A DNA stretch of 40,053 nucleotides from an uncultured Chlorobiaceae bacterium (GTDB lineage: Bacteria > Bacteroidota > Chlorobiia > Chlorobiales > Chlorobiaceae), in assembly GCA_903859055.1 (NCBI GenBank), contig CAIOLC010000072.1, forward strand, positions 1 through 40,053, in the 5' to 3' direction. Of this stretch, positions 31,877 to 40,053 are shown piece after piece. The position numbers and the translations under genes are program-made. The first letter of the stretch is position 1. Each line of letters starts with the position of its first letter. A model generated the notes under the pieces. The model saw only the letters and a program-made list of their open reading frames with translations, made no database searches and had not been told where the DNA came from.

Positions 31877-32434
31877 ATGGGGGAGTTCAGAAAGTTGCAG
31901 GGCTGTGAAATGAACCGGCTGAGTGCGGAGCAGTATCTGATGACTCCAAAGCACCCTCTTTATCTGTTGCTGCACAATATTCGCAGTATGTGGAATGTTG
32001 GCTCAATGTTCAGGACTGCTGATGCTGCGGGAGTTAAAAAAATTATTCTTTCTGGTTATACCGCAACACCACCACGAAAAGAGATTGAAAAAACCGCGCT
32101 CGGCGCTCAGGATACGGTGCCATGGGAATATTGTGCCGATCCGCTTGAGGCTGTAAACAAGCTCAAGGAGTGTGGTGTGAAAATATGTGCTCTTGAGATT
32201 ACTTCGGGAAGTGTGCCCTATACAGAGGTCAAACGCTCCTGCTTTCCACTTTGTCTTGTTGTGAGTAATGAAGTTGATGGAATTGAACCAAAATTGTTGA
32301 ACTTATGCGATGAGGTTCTTGAAATCCCCCAGTATGGGACAAAACACTCGCTCAATGTTGCTGTTGCTGCTGGCGTAGCCCTGTTTGAAATGGTGCGCAT
32401 TCTGCGTGAAGACCCTCAACGTTTTGGTTTTTGA
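31877..32434 (+). CDS. TrmH/SpoU-family RNA 2'-O-methyltransferase
   Basis: LLLHNIRSMWNVGSMFRTADAAGVKKIILSGYT, LVVSNEVDGI, IPQYGTKHSLNVAVAAGVALFE. Confidence 0.93.
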   Translation: MGEFRKLQGCEMNRLSAEQYLMTPKHPLYLLLHNIRSMWNVGSMFRTADAAGVKKIILSGYTATPPRKEIEKTALGAQDTVPWEYCADPLEAVNKLKECGVKICALEITSGSVPYTEVKRSCFPLCLVVSNEVDGIEPKLLNLCDEVLEIPQYGTKHSLNVAVAAGVALFEMVRILREDPQRFGF

Positions 32435-32481
32435 ATTTGTTTTGCTTACTTAGGTTCTTAATTTCATAACTGCGCTTTTCA

Positions 32482-33318
32482 ATGCTTCATTACAAGACAT
32501 ACGAGTTAGATGATCCCGATGCTCCATGGGTAGTCTTTGTGCATGGAGCGGGCGGAAGCTCTTCAATCTGGTTTTTGCAGATCAAGGAGTTTATCAAGCA
32601 TTTTAATGTTCTTCTTGTCGATCTGAGAGGGCATGGCAAGTCGAAAGGCATGGGTGTTACCAAGGGCGTCTACCATTATGATTTTCAGGATATTACCCGT
32701 GATATCCTTGATGTACTTGACTCCCTCAAGATTCAGAACGCACATTTTATAGGGATATCACTTGGCACGATCCTTATCCGTAATCTCAGCGAACTTGCGC
32801 CAGAGAGGGTCACTTCCATGATTATGGCTGGAGCTGTCATAAGGCTCAATATTCGTGCCAAGGTACTTGTTACTCTTGGCAATATGTTCAAAAGTGTTGT
32901 GCCCTACATGTGGCTCTACAGATTTTTTGCCTGGATTATCATGCCGAGCGAGCGCCATAAAAAGTCTCGTCTGCTGTTCGTCAATGAGGCAAAAAAGGTT
33001 GCACAGAAGGAGTTTATGCGCTGGTTTACCCTTACCTATGAAATTACTCCTTTACTCAAGTATTTTGAAGAGAGGGATACTGCCATTCCGACGCTCTACC
33101 TTATGGGTGATGAGGATCACATGTTCCTTCCTGCCGTCCGGTATATTGTTACCAGGCATACCAATTCCAGGCTTGAGGTGATAGAGAATTCCGGCCATGT
33201 CTGTAATGTGGATCAACCCAAAGAGTTCAATTCCCGGGCTATCATTTTTCTGAATAAAATCTCTTCCGGCGATACTCTCCAAAAAAGAGCCATGCAGTTA
33301 GTTCACTGCTCAATATGA
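32482..33318 (+). CDS. Alpha/beta hydrolase
   Basis: VVFVHGAGGSSSIWFLQ, LLVDLRGHGKS, FIGISLGTIL (nucleophile elbow), LYLMGDEDHMFLP, SGHVCNVDQPKEF. Confidence 0.9.
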   Translation: MLHYKTYELDDPDAPWVVFVHGAGGSSSIWFLQIKEFIKHFNVLLVDLRGHGKSKGMGVTKGVYHYDFQDITRDILDVLDSLKIQNAHFIGISLGTILIRNLSELAPERVTSMIMAGAVIRLNIRAKVLVTLGNMFKSVVPYMWLYRFFAWIIMPSERHKKSRLLFVNEAKKVAQKEFMRWFTLTYEITPLLKYFEERDTAIPTLYLMGDEDHMFLPAVRYIVTRHTNSRLEVIENSGHVCNVDQPKEFNSRAIIFLNKISSGDTLQKRAMQLVHCSI

Positions 33319-33881
33319 GCTTTGTTAAAATTGTTCATGGCGTGCTCGATACCGTTGATGGTGAAGTCAAGTGCAGCATCACGACACACTGGAAGCACTT
33401 TTTCGATCACTTTATTCTCATCTGCGCTGAATTTTCCAAGCACAAACGATGAAAATGATTTCAGCATCTGCTCCTCTCCTCTGATACCTATCCTGAGTCG
33501 GGCGAACTCATCACTGCCAAGAGATTCGATAATATGTCGTAATCCGTTCTGGCCACCAGCCGAGCCTTTTGAGCGCAGGCGGATGGTGCCGAGAGGCAGG
33601 TTAAGATCATCACAAAGCACAAGAATTTCGCTGCGCAGAATTTTGTGGAAATTCATAGCCGCAACCACAGCCTGACCCGAGAGGTTCATGTAGGTCATTG
33701 GCTTGACAAGAATGACTGGTTCCCTTCGAAAGATAATTTTGGTTGTGAGATATTTTCCTTTTCCCTTGCTGAATCCAGCCCCAAAAGAGTCAGCAATCTG
33801 CTCTACAGCACAAAATCCAACATTGTGCCGTGTGCCAAGATGGAGAGCATCGGGATTTCCAAGACCGACAAGAAGCTTCAT
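33303..33881 (-). CDS. pth: Peptidyl-tRNA hydrolase
   Basis: MKLLVGLGNPDALHLGTRHNVGF, VKPMTYMNLSGQAV, LVLCDDLNLPLGTIRLRSKGSAGGQNGLRHII. Confidence 0.95.
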   Translation of the reverse strand: MKLLVGLGNPDALHLGTRHNVGFCAVEQIADSFGAGFSKGKGKYLTTKIIFRREPVILVKPMTYMNLSGQAVVAAMNFHKILRSEILVLCDDLNLPLGTIRLRSKGSAGGQNGLRHIIESLGSDEFARLRIGIRGEEQMLKSFSSFVLGKFSADENKVIEKVLPVCRDAALDFTINGIEHAMNNFNKAHIEQ

Positions 33882-34254
33882 GATTTGAATCTCTATGGGA
33901 TTATATTTCAACATTTTACTGCTTTAGGTGCACACAAGGGCAGTAAGAACTGATACATCGAAGCCACTGCTTCAGTGGCGTATATTTGATCTTTTTTATA
34001 AAGATTTAACCTGAAATTGAAAAGAATATAATCGTGGCGGGGCAAAATCGGGAAAAAGAATCTGGTTTGTGCTGACCCGAAAAAGTGTTACAACCACAGA
34101 AGGATGTACACGATGCTTGCCAAAAGGTATTGAGATTCATGAAAAAAATTGCAAATTATGGTTTCCTGTTGTCGACAGGATAGGTTATTTGTCATGGTTC
34201 TGTTGGCAACGATTTATTTCTTCTGGCAGGCAAAACAGTGCAAACAAAAGAACA

Positions 34255-36741
34255 ATGAAAAAACAGTTCAACGAAACATGGTTGGCCAGAGCCTTACCGG
34301 CGCTGGGGGGTCTTGGAGTGTTGCTGCAGGCGCCGAATGCTTGGGCAAGTGAGGCCGATTTGGTATTGCCGAATTTGCATTCGGTATCTTTTCTTGGAGG
34401 TATTCCCGGCGATACGCTTTTGCTGTGGGGGCTTGCCATTTGCCTCTTCGGCATGATTTTTGGCATTGTGCAATACATGGGTATTCGCAATCTTCCAGTT
34501 CACAACGCCATGCGCGAAATCAGCGAACTGATCTATGAGACCTGTAAAACCTACCTTGTGACGCAGGGTAAGTTCATTCTTGTTCTCTGGGTGCTTATCG
34601 GTGCTATCATTGTCGCCTATTTTGGCTGGCTACGACACCTTGAAGTGATCAAGGTACTCTCCATTCTTGCTGCCAGTCTTGTCGGTATTCTCGGCAGCTA
34701 CACGGTTGCCTGGTTTGGTATGAGAATTAACACCTTTGCCAACTCAAGGACGGCCTTTGCAAGCCTCGGAGGCAAGCCTTTTCCAACGTATGCCATTCCA
34801 CTCAGGGCAGGTATGAGCATTGGTATGTTGCTCATCAGTATTGAGCTGTTTGTCATGCTCTGCATTCTGCTTTTTGTGCCTAATGATTTTGCTGGTCCTT
34901 GCTTCATCGGATTTGCCATTGGCGAGTCGCTCGGTGCTTCGGTACTTCGTATTGCTGGCGGTATTTTTACTAAAATTGCCGACATCGGCTCAGATCTGAT
35001 GAAGATCGTCTTCAAGATCAAGGAGGACGACGCCCGTAACCCTGGCGTTATTGCCGACTGTGCCGGTGACAATGCCGGCGACTCGGTTGGCCCTACCGCC
35101 GACGGTTTTGAAACCTACGGTGTTACCGGTGTTGCTCTTATCTCCTTTATCCTGCTTGCCATCAAGGCACCTGAAGTTCAGATCAAGCTGCTTGTCTGGA
35201 TCTTCGCAATGCGGCTTGTCATGATCCTTGCCAGCGCGCTCTCTTACTGGGTCAATGCTGCCCTTGCAAAAGCAAAGTTCAGCAATGCTGCTGAGATGAA
35301 CTTTGAAAAGCCGCTGATTACGCTTGTATGGCTTACTTCAATTGTCTCGATCATTCTGACCTACATTGCATCATGGTATCTGATCAGTAACCTCGGTGAC
35401 AACACCATGTGGTGGAAGCTTGCCTCTATCATCACCTGTGGAACCATCGCTGGCGCTCTTATACCAGAGCTGGTGAACCGGTTTACCTCTACTGAGTGTG
35501 CCCATGTCCGTAACGTTGTGCAGTGCTCAAAAGAGGGTGGCGCAGCTCTGAATATACTCGCAGGTCTTGTTGCCGGTAATTTCAGTGCCTACTGGATGGG
35601 CCTTGCCATTGTTGGTTTAATGGGTGGAGCTTATGGCCTCAGCACCCTTGGTATCAGCACGCTGGGGCTCACTCCTGATTTGATTGCAGCACAAGGGCTT
35701 CTTACCGTTGGGCTTGACAAGGTGATCATGCTTGCTCCATCAGTCTTTGCCTTCGGTCTTGTAGCTTTTGGTTTCTTGAGCATGGGTCCGGTTACCATTG
35801 CGGTTGACTCCTACGGTCCGGTTACCGACAACGCACAGTCGGTGTATGAGCTCTCGCTTATTGAGACGATTCCGAATATTAAACAGAACATTCAGAGTGA
35901 GTTTGGCTTCCAGCCTGACTTTACCAATGCAAAAAGGTACCTTGAAGCTAACGATGGCGCAGGCAACACCTTCAAGGCAACAGCCAAACCTGTGCTTATC
36001 GGTACCGCTGTGGTGGGTTCCACGACGATGATCTTCTCGATTATCATGATCCTCACCAACGGTCTCGCAGACACTGCTGCCATTGCCAAGCTCTCGATTC
36101 TCTCCCCTCCATTCCTGCTTGGGCTGATGATGGGCGGCGCTATTATCTACTGGTTTACCGGAGCATCGATGAATGCAGTGACCACGGGTGCCTACTTTGC
36201 TGTTGAATTCATCAAGAAAAATATCAAGCTCGACAGTTCCGTTGAAAGAGCCTCGATTGAGGACAGCAAGAAGGTTGTGGAAATCTGTACGAAGTTCGCC
36301 CAGAAAGGTATGATCAATATCTTCCTGACTGTTTTCTTCACCACGCTTGCCTTTGCCTGTCTTAATTCATTCTTCTTTATCGGCTACCTTATCTCCATTG
36401 CGCTTTTTGGTCTCTATCAGGCTATCTTTATGGCCAATGCCGGTGGTGCGTGGGACAATGCCAAGAAGATTATTGAAACTGAACTCAACGCGAAAGGCAC
36501 TCCGCTGCATGACGCATCAATTGTTGGCGATACGGTCGGCGATCCATTCAAGGACACCTCTTCGGTTGCTTTGAACCCGATCATCAAGTTCACCACCCTC
36601 TTTGGTCTGCTTGCCATTGAGCTTGCCATTGAACTTGCACCGCAGTTGGCGCTGACGCTGGCCGTTGTGTTCTTTGCTCTCTCGCTGGTTTTTGTTCATC
36701 GTTCCTTCTTCTCCATGAGGATCAAGGTAGACGAGCACTGA
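34255..36741 (+). CDS. hppA: Membrane-bound (proton-translocating) pyrophosphatase
   Basis: DIGSDLMKIVFKIKEDDARNPGVIADCAGDNAGDSVGPTADGFETYGV, NDGAGNTFKATAKP, DTVGDPFKDTSSVALNP. ATG 34255 opens a signal-like N-terminus and is preferred over 34069. Confidence 0.94.
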   Translation: MKKQFNETWLARALPALGGLGVLLQAPNAWASEADLVLPNLHSVSFLGGIPGDTLLLWGLAICLFGMIFGIVQYMGIRNLPVHNAMREISELIYETCKTYLVTQGKFILVLWVLIGAIIVAYFGWLRHLEVIKVLSILAASLVGILGSYTVAWFGMRINTFANSRTAFASLGGKPFPTYAIPLRAGMSIGMLLISIELFVMLCILLFVPNDFAGPCFIGFAIGESLGASVLRIAGGIFTKIADIGSDLMKIVFKIKEDDARNPGVIADCAGDNAGDSVGPTADGFETYGVTGVALISFILLAIKAPEVQIKLLVWIFAMRLVMILASALSYWVNAALAKAKFSNAAEMNFEKPLITLVWLTSIVSIILTYIASWYLISNLGDNTMWWKLASIITCGTIAGALIPELVNRFTSTECAHVRNVVQCSKEGGAALNILAGLVAGNFSAYWMGLAIVGLMGGAYGLSTLGISTLGLTPDLIAAQGLLTVGLDKVIMLAPSVFAFGLVAFGFLSMGPVTIAVDSYGPVTDNAQSVYELSLIETIPNIKQNIQSEFGFQPDFTNAKRYLEANDGAGNTFKATAKPVLIGTAVVGSTTMIFSIIMILTNGLADTAAIAKLSILSPPFLLGLMMGGAIIYWFTGASMNAVTTGAYFAVEFIKKNIKLDSSVERASIEDSKKVVEICTKFAQKGMINIFLTVFFTTLAFACLNSFFFIGYLISIALFGLYQAIFMANAGGAWDNAKKIIETELNAKGTPLHDASIVGDTVGDPFKDTSSVALNPIIKFTTLFGLLAIELAIELAPQLALTLAVVFFALSLVFVHRSFFSMRIKVDEH

Positions 36742-36779
36742 GCCAGCTTGCTGTTCAGCGGATGAGGTTTGTTTACAAG

Positions 36780-36809
36780 GGAGTCGCTTCAAGGCGGCTC
36801 CTTTTTTTT
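36780..36809 (+). terminator. Rho-independent terminator of hppA
   Basis: GGAGTCGC-TTCAAG-GCGGCTCC followed by TTTTTTTT, 38 nt after the hppA stop. Confidence 0.85.
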
Positions 36810-36997
36810 GTGCGGCACAGTTAAGGAGTATCGCTTTTATTCAGGCTTTCAGGATCTAACGTGGGTTACAGATCAATTGAATTTATTTGGTTTATAGTTT
36901 GGTGATTGTGACTATAAGATTGAGGGTTTGTGCGCGATGTAATTGAAGTCTGAGCTCGTCCGTAAAGCCTTATTTTAAATGAATGACCAATGTTCAC

Positions 36998-37591
36998 CTA
37001 CCCCTGATAATACGATCGTTTCCGAAAAGATGCGCCAAGTGATAGAGCCAGAGCTTTACAGGCCTCCACATCGAGTGAGGGAACAAGGACAACGCTTGCA
37101 ATGACTTCCGGTATTTCTGCTGCTGCCAGTCGGATGAAGTCGCAGACACCGGTAAAACCGGCAGCGCCAAACGGGCTATGGCACAATTGCATGTATGTTT
37201 CGGTATCAGGAGCATTCAGGCTGACAGAAAGGCAATCCACAATTCCTGCCAGTTCAGGGATGATGTTCCTGCCATGCACCAGATTCGCCTGTCCGTCGGT
37301 ATTGATCCGGACTCGAGTGTTATACTTCTGCTTGACGGCTTCTGCCACCTGCTTGACAATTTCAAGCCGTATCAATGATTCGCCATACCCGCAGAAAACA
37401 ACCTCATCGAAATCACTGAATGCAGCAATGGCCGCCATGATCTCATCGAATGATGGTTCTGAGTCGAGAAACAGGTCGTTTTCATCAAATGTTCGGCTGT
37501 TGTATTTAATGCAGAACGAGCAGTCGTTTGAACATCGGTTTGTAATATTCAGGTAAAGCGAGTTTCTGATACTGTAGGCAAGAGTGGGCAT
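36998..37591 (-). CDS. Radical SAM protein, TatD-associated type
   Basis: YSIRNSLYLNITNRCSNDCSFCIKY (CxxxCxxC), VVFCGYGESLIRLE, RINTDGQANLVHGRNIIPEL; ~198 aa with C-terminal LGASFRKRSYYQG. Confidence 0.87.
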   Translation of the reverse strand: MPTLAYSIRNSLYLNITNRCSNDCSFCIKYNSRTFDENDLFLDSEPSFDEIMAAIAAFSDFDEVVFCGYGESLIRLEIVKQVAEAVKQKYNTRVRINTDGQANLVHGRNIIPELAGIVDCLSVSLNAPDTETYMQLCHSPFGAAGFTGVCDFIRLAAAEIPEVIASVVLVPSLDVEACKALALSLGASFRKRSYYQG

Positions 37592-37640
37592 GATTCATGA
37601 GCATTTAGTAAAACAACCAAAAATCCAATATAACCTGTCA

Positions 37641-37664
37641 ATATCAGGATTCCGTGGCTGATAT
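37641..37664. promoter_or_regulatory. Inverted repeat in the divergent intergenic region (candidate operator or hairpin)
   Basis: Perfect 7-nt arms ATATCAG-N10-CTGATAT between the divergent radical SAM and primase-helicase genes. Confidence 0.3.
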
Positions 37665-37797
37665 GCCAGCGGCAAGTTTGCGACAGGGTAAGAATGAATT
37701 CAATTTTTTAGGATGAAATTCTCTCGATTCTTGATGGGGATTCTACATGAAACGTATACCTTATTATCATAGGCGATTAACCAACTAATTTTCACCT

Positions 37798-40053
37798 ATG
37801 GAGTTAAACAGAAGTAGCGAGCATCCCCCCGAGTTTGTACTGTTGCAGGAAGAAAACGCTCGCCTGAAAGCCCTCCTGACGCTTCATAATATCCCTTGGG
37901 AAGAACCTGTTTTGCTGGAAACGCCCTTGCTTTCCCCAGAAGTTTCTTCTCCATCCATCTCACAACGCTCTGCATCGGAAAAGGTCGCCCTCTTTCGCAG
38001 CTTTTTTCGTGGACGGAGTGACGTTTACCCACTTCGCTGGGAGTCTGCAAAAGGCAAATCCGGCTATGCCCCGGCGTGCGGGAACGAATGGCGCACGGGT
38101 GTTTGCCAGAAGCCCCGGATCAAATGTGGAGATTGCAGCAACCGCCAGTTGTTGCCGCTTGACGAGCAGGTGATCTATCGCCATCTTGAGGGTCGGCATA
38201 CTGTCGGCATTTTCCCGATGCTGGAGGACGATACCTGCTGTTTTCTGGTGGCGGATTTTGATGATGATGGCTGGCGAGAAGATGCCGTCGCATTCATGCA
38301 ATCGTGCAGGGAGTTCACTATTCCTGTGGCGCTGGAGATATCCCGATCAGGTAACGGTGCTCATATCTGGTTCTTTTTTGCCGATCCGGTACCAGCACGT
38401 GAGGCGCGGCAACTTGGCGCATCCCTGATCAGCCACACTTGTGAGCGCACCCGTCAGCTTGCCATGGGAAGTTATGATCGCTTTATTCCCCTGCAGGATA
38501 CACTGCCCAAGGGTGGTTTCGGTAACCTGATTGCGCTGCCATTGCAGGGAGAGCCCCGAAAAAAAGGATTCACTGTTTTTGTTGATGAGAACCTTCTCCC
38601 TTACCCGGATCAATGGGAATATCTTGCATCAATTCAGAAAATCTCCCGCATTGAACTGGAAGCAACTCTTTTAAGTGTCAGTGGTGGTCGCCATCCGCTT
38701 GATATTGCCTTTATTGCCGAAGAGGATGAAACGGAGCCCTGGAAACGCTCGTTACAGCATACCAGCGCGATATCAGGCCCCTTGCCGGAATCTCTCACAC
38801 TCGTGCTTGGCAATCAGATCTTTATCGCCAAGGCTGATCTCCCGCGAGCGCTTGCCAACAGCATGATCCGTCTGGCAGCTTTTCAGAACCCCGAATTTTA
38901 CAAGGCCCAGGCCATGCGTCGCTCGGTCTGGGAGATACCGCGTGTTATTGGTTGCGCCGAGAATTTTGCATTGCATATCGGTCTGCCGAGGGGATGCCTT
39001 GATGCAGTGACAGGACTGCTCAAACAGCACAATATCAGGGTGACTATTCAGGAAGAGCGCATCACAGGTTCTGAGATAACGGTCAAGTTTGCCGGTGCGT
39101 TGAGAAACGATCAACAAACGGCGGTCAATGCGATGTTGAACCATGAGGTTGGCATTCTCTCCGCCCCAACGGCATTCGGCAAAACAGTCATGGCGGCGGC
39201 GATAATTGCCCGACGGCAGTTCAGTACCCTGATTCTTGTTCATCGTACTGAACTGCTCCGACAGTGGCAGGAGAGGCTGTCCACTTTTCTTGATCTTTCA
39301 GGCATCTCTCTCGGGCTGATTGGGGGTGGCAAGAAAAAGCCGACCGGCACCATTGATATTGCCGTCATGCAGTCACTTTCACGGCGTGATGATCTTGCAG
39401 AACTTCTCGACCGCTATGGCCAGATTATTGTTGATGAGTGCCATCACCTCTCAGCCGTCTCATTTGAGGCCATTCTGAAACAGGCCAAAGTGAAATATCT
39501 CCTTGGATTAACGGCCACGCCGATTCGCCGCGATGGTCATCAGCCGATCATCTGCATGCAGTGCGGCCCGGTACGCTACCGTGCGCTTCAGGCCGAAAAT
39601 GCCCCGGTTAGACTGGAGGTGTGGCCGCTCAACATGCTTGCGCCTCCGATTCCACCAGAATCTGCTATTCAGGAGCTTTTCTGGATTCTTGCTCACGATG
39701 CTGCACGAAACCAGCGCATTGCAGAGGATATTTTGGTGGCATATCGCGAAGGGCGAAAGATACTTGTGTTGACAGAGCGGACCGAGCAACTGCAACTCTT
39801 GCGTGACAATCTTGGAGAACATCTCACCAATATCTTTCTGTTGCATGGGCGGTTAACCAAAAAACAGCGTTCGGCGACACTTTCGGAGCTGAATGAACTG
39901 GATGGTTCAGCTCCACGCATTATTCTGGCGACAGGGCGTCTTATTGGGGAGGGTTTTGATCATCCTCCTCTTGATACCATGGTGCTCGCTATGCCTATCT
40001 CCTGGAAAGGGACATTACAGCAATATGCGGGGCGCCTGCACAGGGAACATGCC
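37798..40053 (+). CDS. TOTE-type archaeo-eukaryotic primase + SF2 DExH helicase fusion protein (3' truncated by window end)
   Basis: Hand translation from ATG 37798 is open for 752 codons to the last base; not in the ORF track. Primase block LFRSFFRGRSDVYPLRWESAKGKSGYAPACGNEWRTGVCQKPRIKCGDCSNR (CX8CX6CX2C), FLVADFDDDGW (DxD), LEISRSGNGAHIWFFF; helicase SAPTAFGKT, VDECHH, LGLTATP, ATGRLIGEGFDHPPLD, QQYAGRLHRE. Confidence 0.9.
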   Translation, partial: MELNRSSEHPPEFVLLQEENARLKALLTLHNIPWEEPVLLETPLLSPEVSSPSISQRSASEKVALFRSFFRGRSDVYPLRWESAKGKSGYAPACGNEWRTGVCQKPRIKCGDCSNRQLLPLDEQVIYRHLEGRHTVGIFPMLEDDTCCFLVADFDDDGWREDAVAFMQSCREFTIPVALEISRSGNGAHIWFFFADPVPAREARQLGASLISHTCERTRQLAMGSYDRFIPLQDTLPKGGFGNLIALPLQGEPRKKGFTVFVDENLLPYPDQWEYLASIQKISRIELEATLLSVSGGRHPLDIAFIAEEDETEPWKRSLQHTSAISGPLPESLTLVLGNQIFIAKADLPRALANSMIRLAAFQNPEFYKAQAMRRSVWEIPRVIGCAENFALHIGLPRGCLDAVTGLLKQHNIRVTIQEERITGSEITVKFAGALRNDQQTAVNAMLNHEVGILSAPTAFGKTVMAAAIIARRQFSTLILVHRTELLRQWQERLSTFLDLSGISLGLIGGGKKKPTGTIDIAVMQSLSRRDDLAELLDRYGQIIVDECHHLSAVSFEAILKQAKVKYLLGLTATPIRRDGHQPIICMQCGPVRYRALQAENAPVRLEVWPLNMLAPPIPPESAIQELFWILAHDAARNQRIAEDILVAYREGRKILVLTERTEQLQLLRDNLGEHLTNIFLLHGRLTKKQRSATLSELNELDGSAPRIILATGRLIGEGFDHPPLDTMVLAMPISWKGTLQQYAGRLHREHA

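Noticed and set aside
33303-33318. Convergent 3' overlap of the alpha/beta hydrolase and pth ORFs
   Set aside because: A 16-bp tail overlap is ordinary in compact bacterial genomes.
37796-38613. Minus-strand ORFs 84, 113 and 88 aa
   Set aside because: Antisense shadows of the primase-helicase ORF that the track omitted.
39508-39846. 112-aa minus-strand ORF
   Set aside because: Antisense of the SF2 helicase domain of the truncated primase-helicase.
1-40053. CRISPR arrays or rRNA genes
   Set aside because: No regularly spaced direct repeats and no rRNA-like sequence noticed by eye; a computational scan would be needed to be certain.

Overview
This 40 kb window looks like a green sulfur bacterium (Chlorobi) chromosome, inferred from a CruA-type lycopene cyclase, menaquinone and ferredoxin genes and overall gene content. 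Most of it is housekeeping: two tRNAs (Gly-CCC, Met-CAT), ispD, queA, a HAD/beta-PGM+GH65 phosphorylase fusion with a separate HAD phosphatase, tmk, an APC permease, a YugP-like metalloprotease, a metacaspase-like protein, sbcD-sbcC, a CbiM(N)QO/Nik ECF metal transporter, a LolD-like ATPase, a CruA-like cyclase, ligA, ubiE/menE-type methyltransferase, hisI, a membrane-fusion adaptor, a LysE exporter, a D-Ala-D-Ala carboxypeptidase with a basic tail, a Dabb protein, a ferredoxin, hldD, an ECF-sigma-like relic, hisC, a TrmH-type methyltransferase, an alpha/beta hydrolase, pth, a divergent membrane pyrophosphatase and a TatD-linked-type radical SAM protein. The strongest find is at the right edge and is absent from the supplied ORF track because it runs off the window. 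It is a >=752-codon ORF (37798..40053+) combining a short N-terminal coiled coil, a Zn-finger-bearing archaeo-eukaryotic-type primase domain resembling the 'TOTE conflict system' primase, and an SF2 DExH helicase. All family names come from motif recognition by eye; no database search was run.
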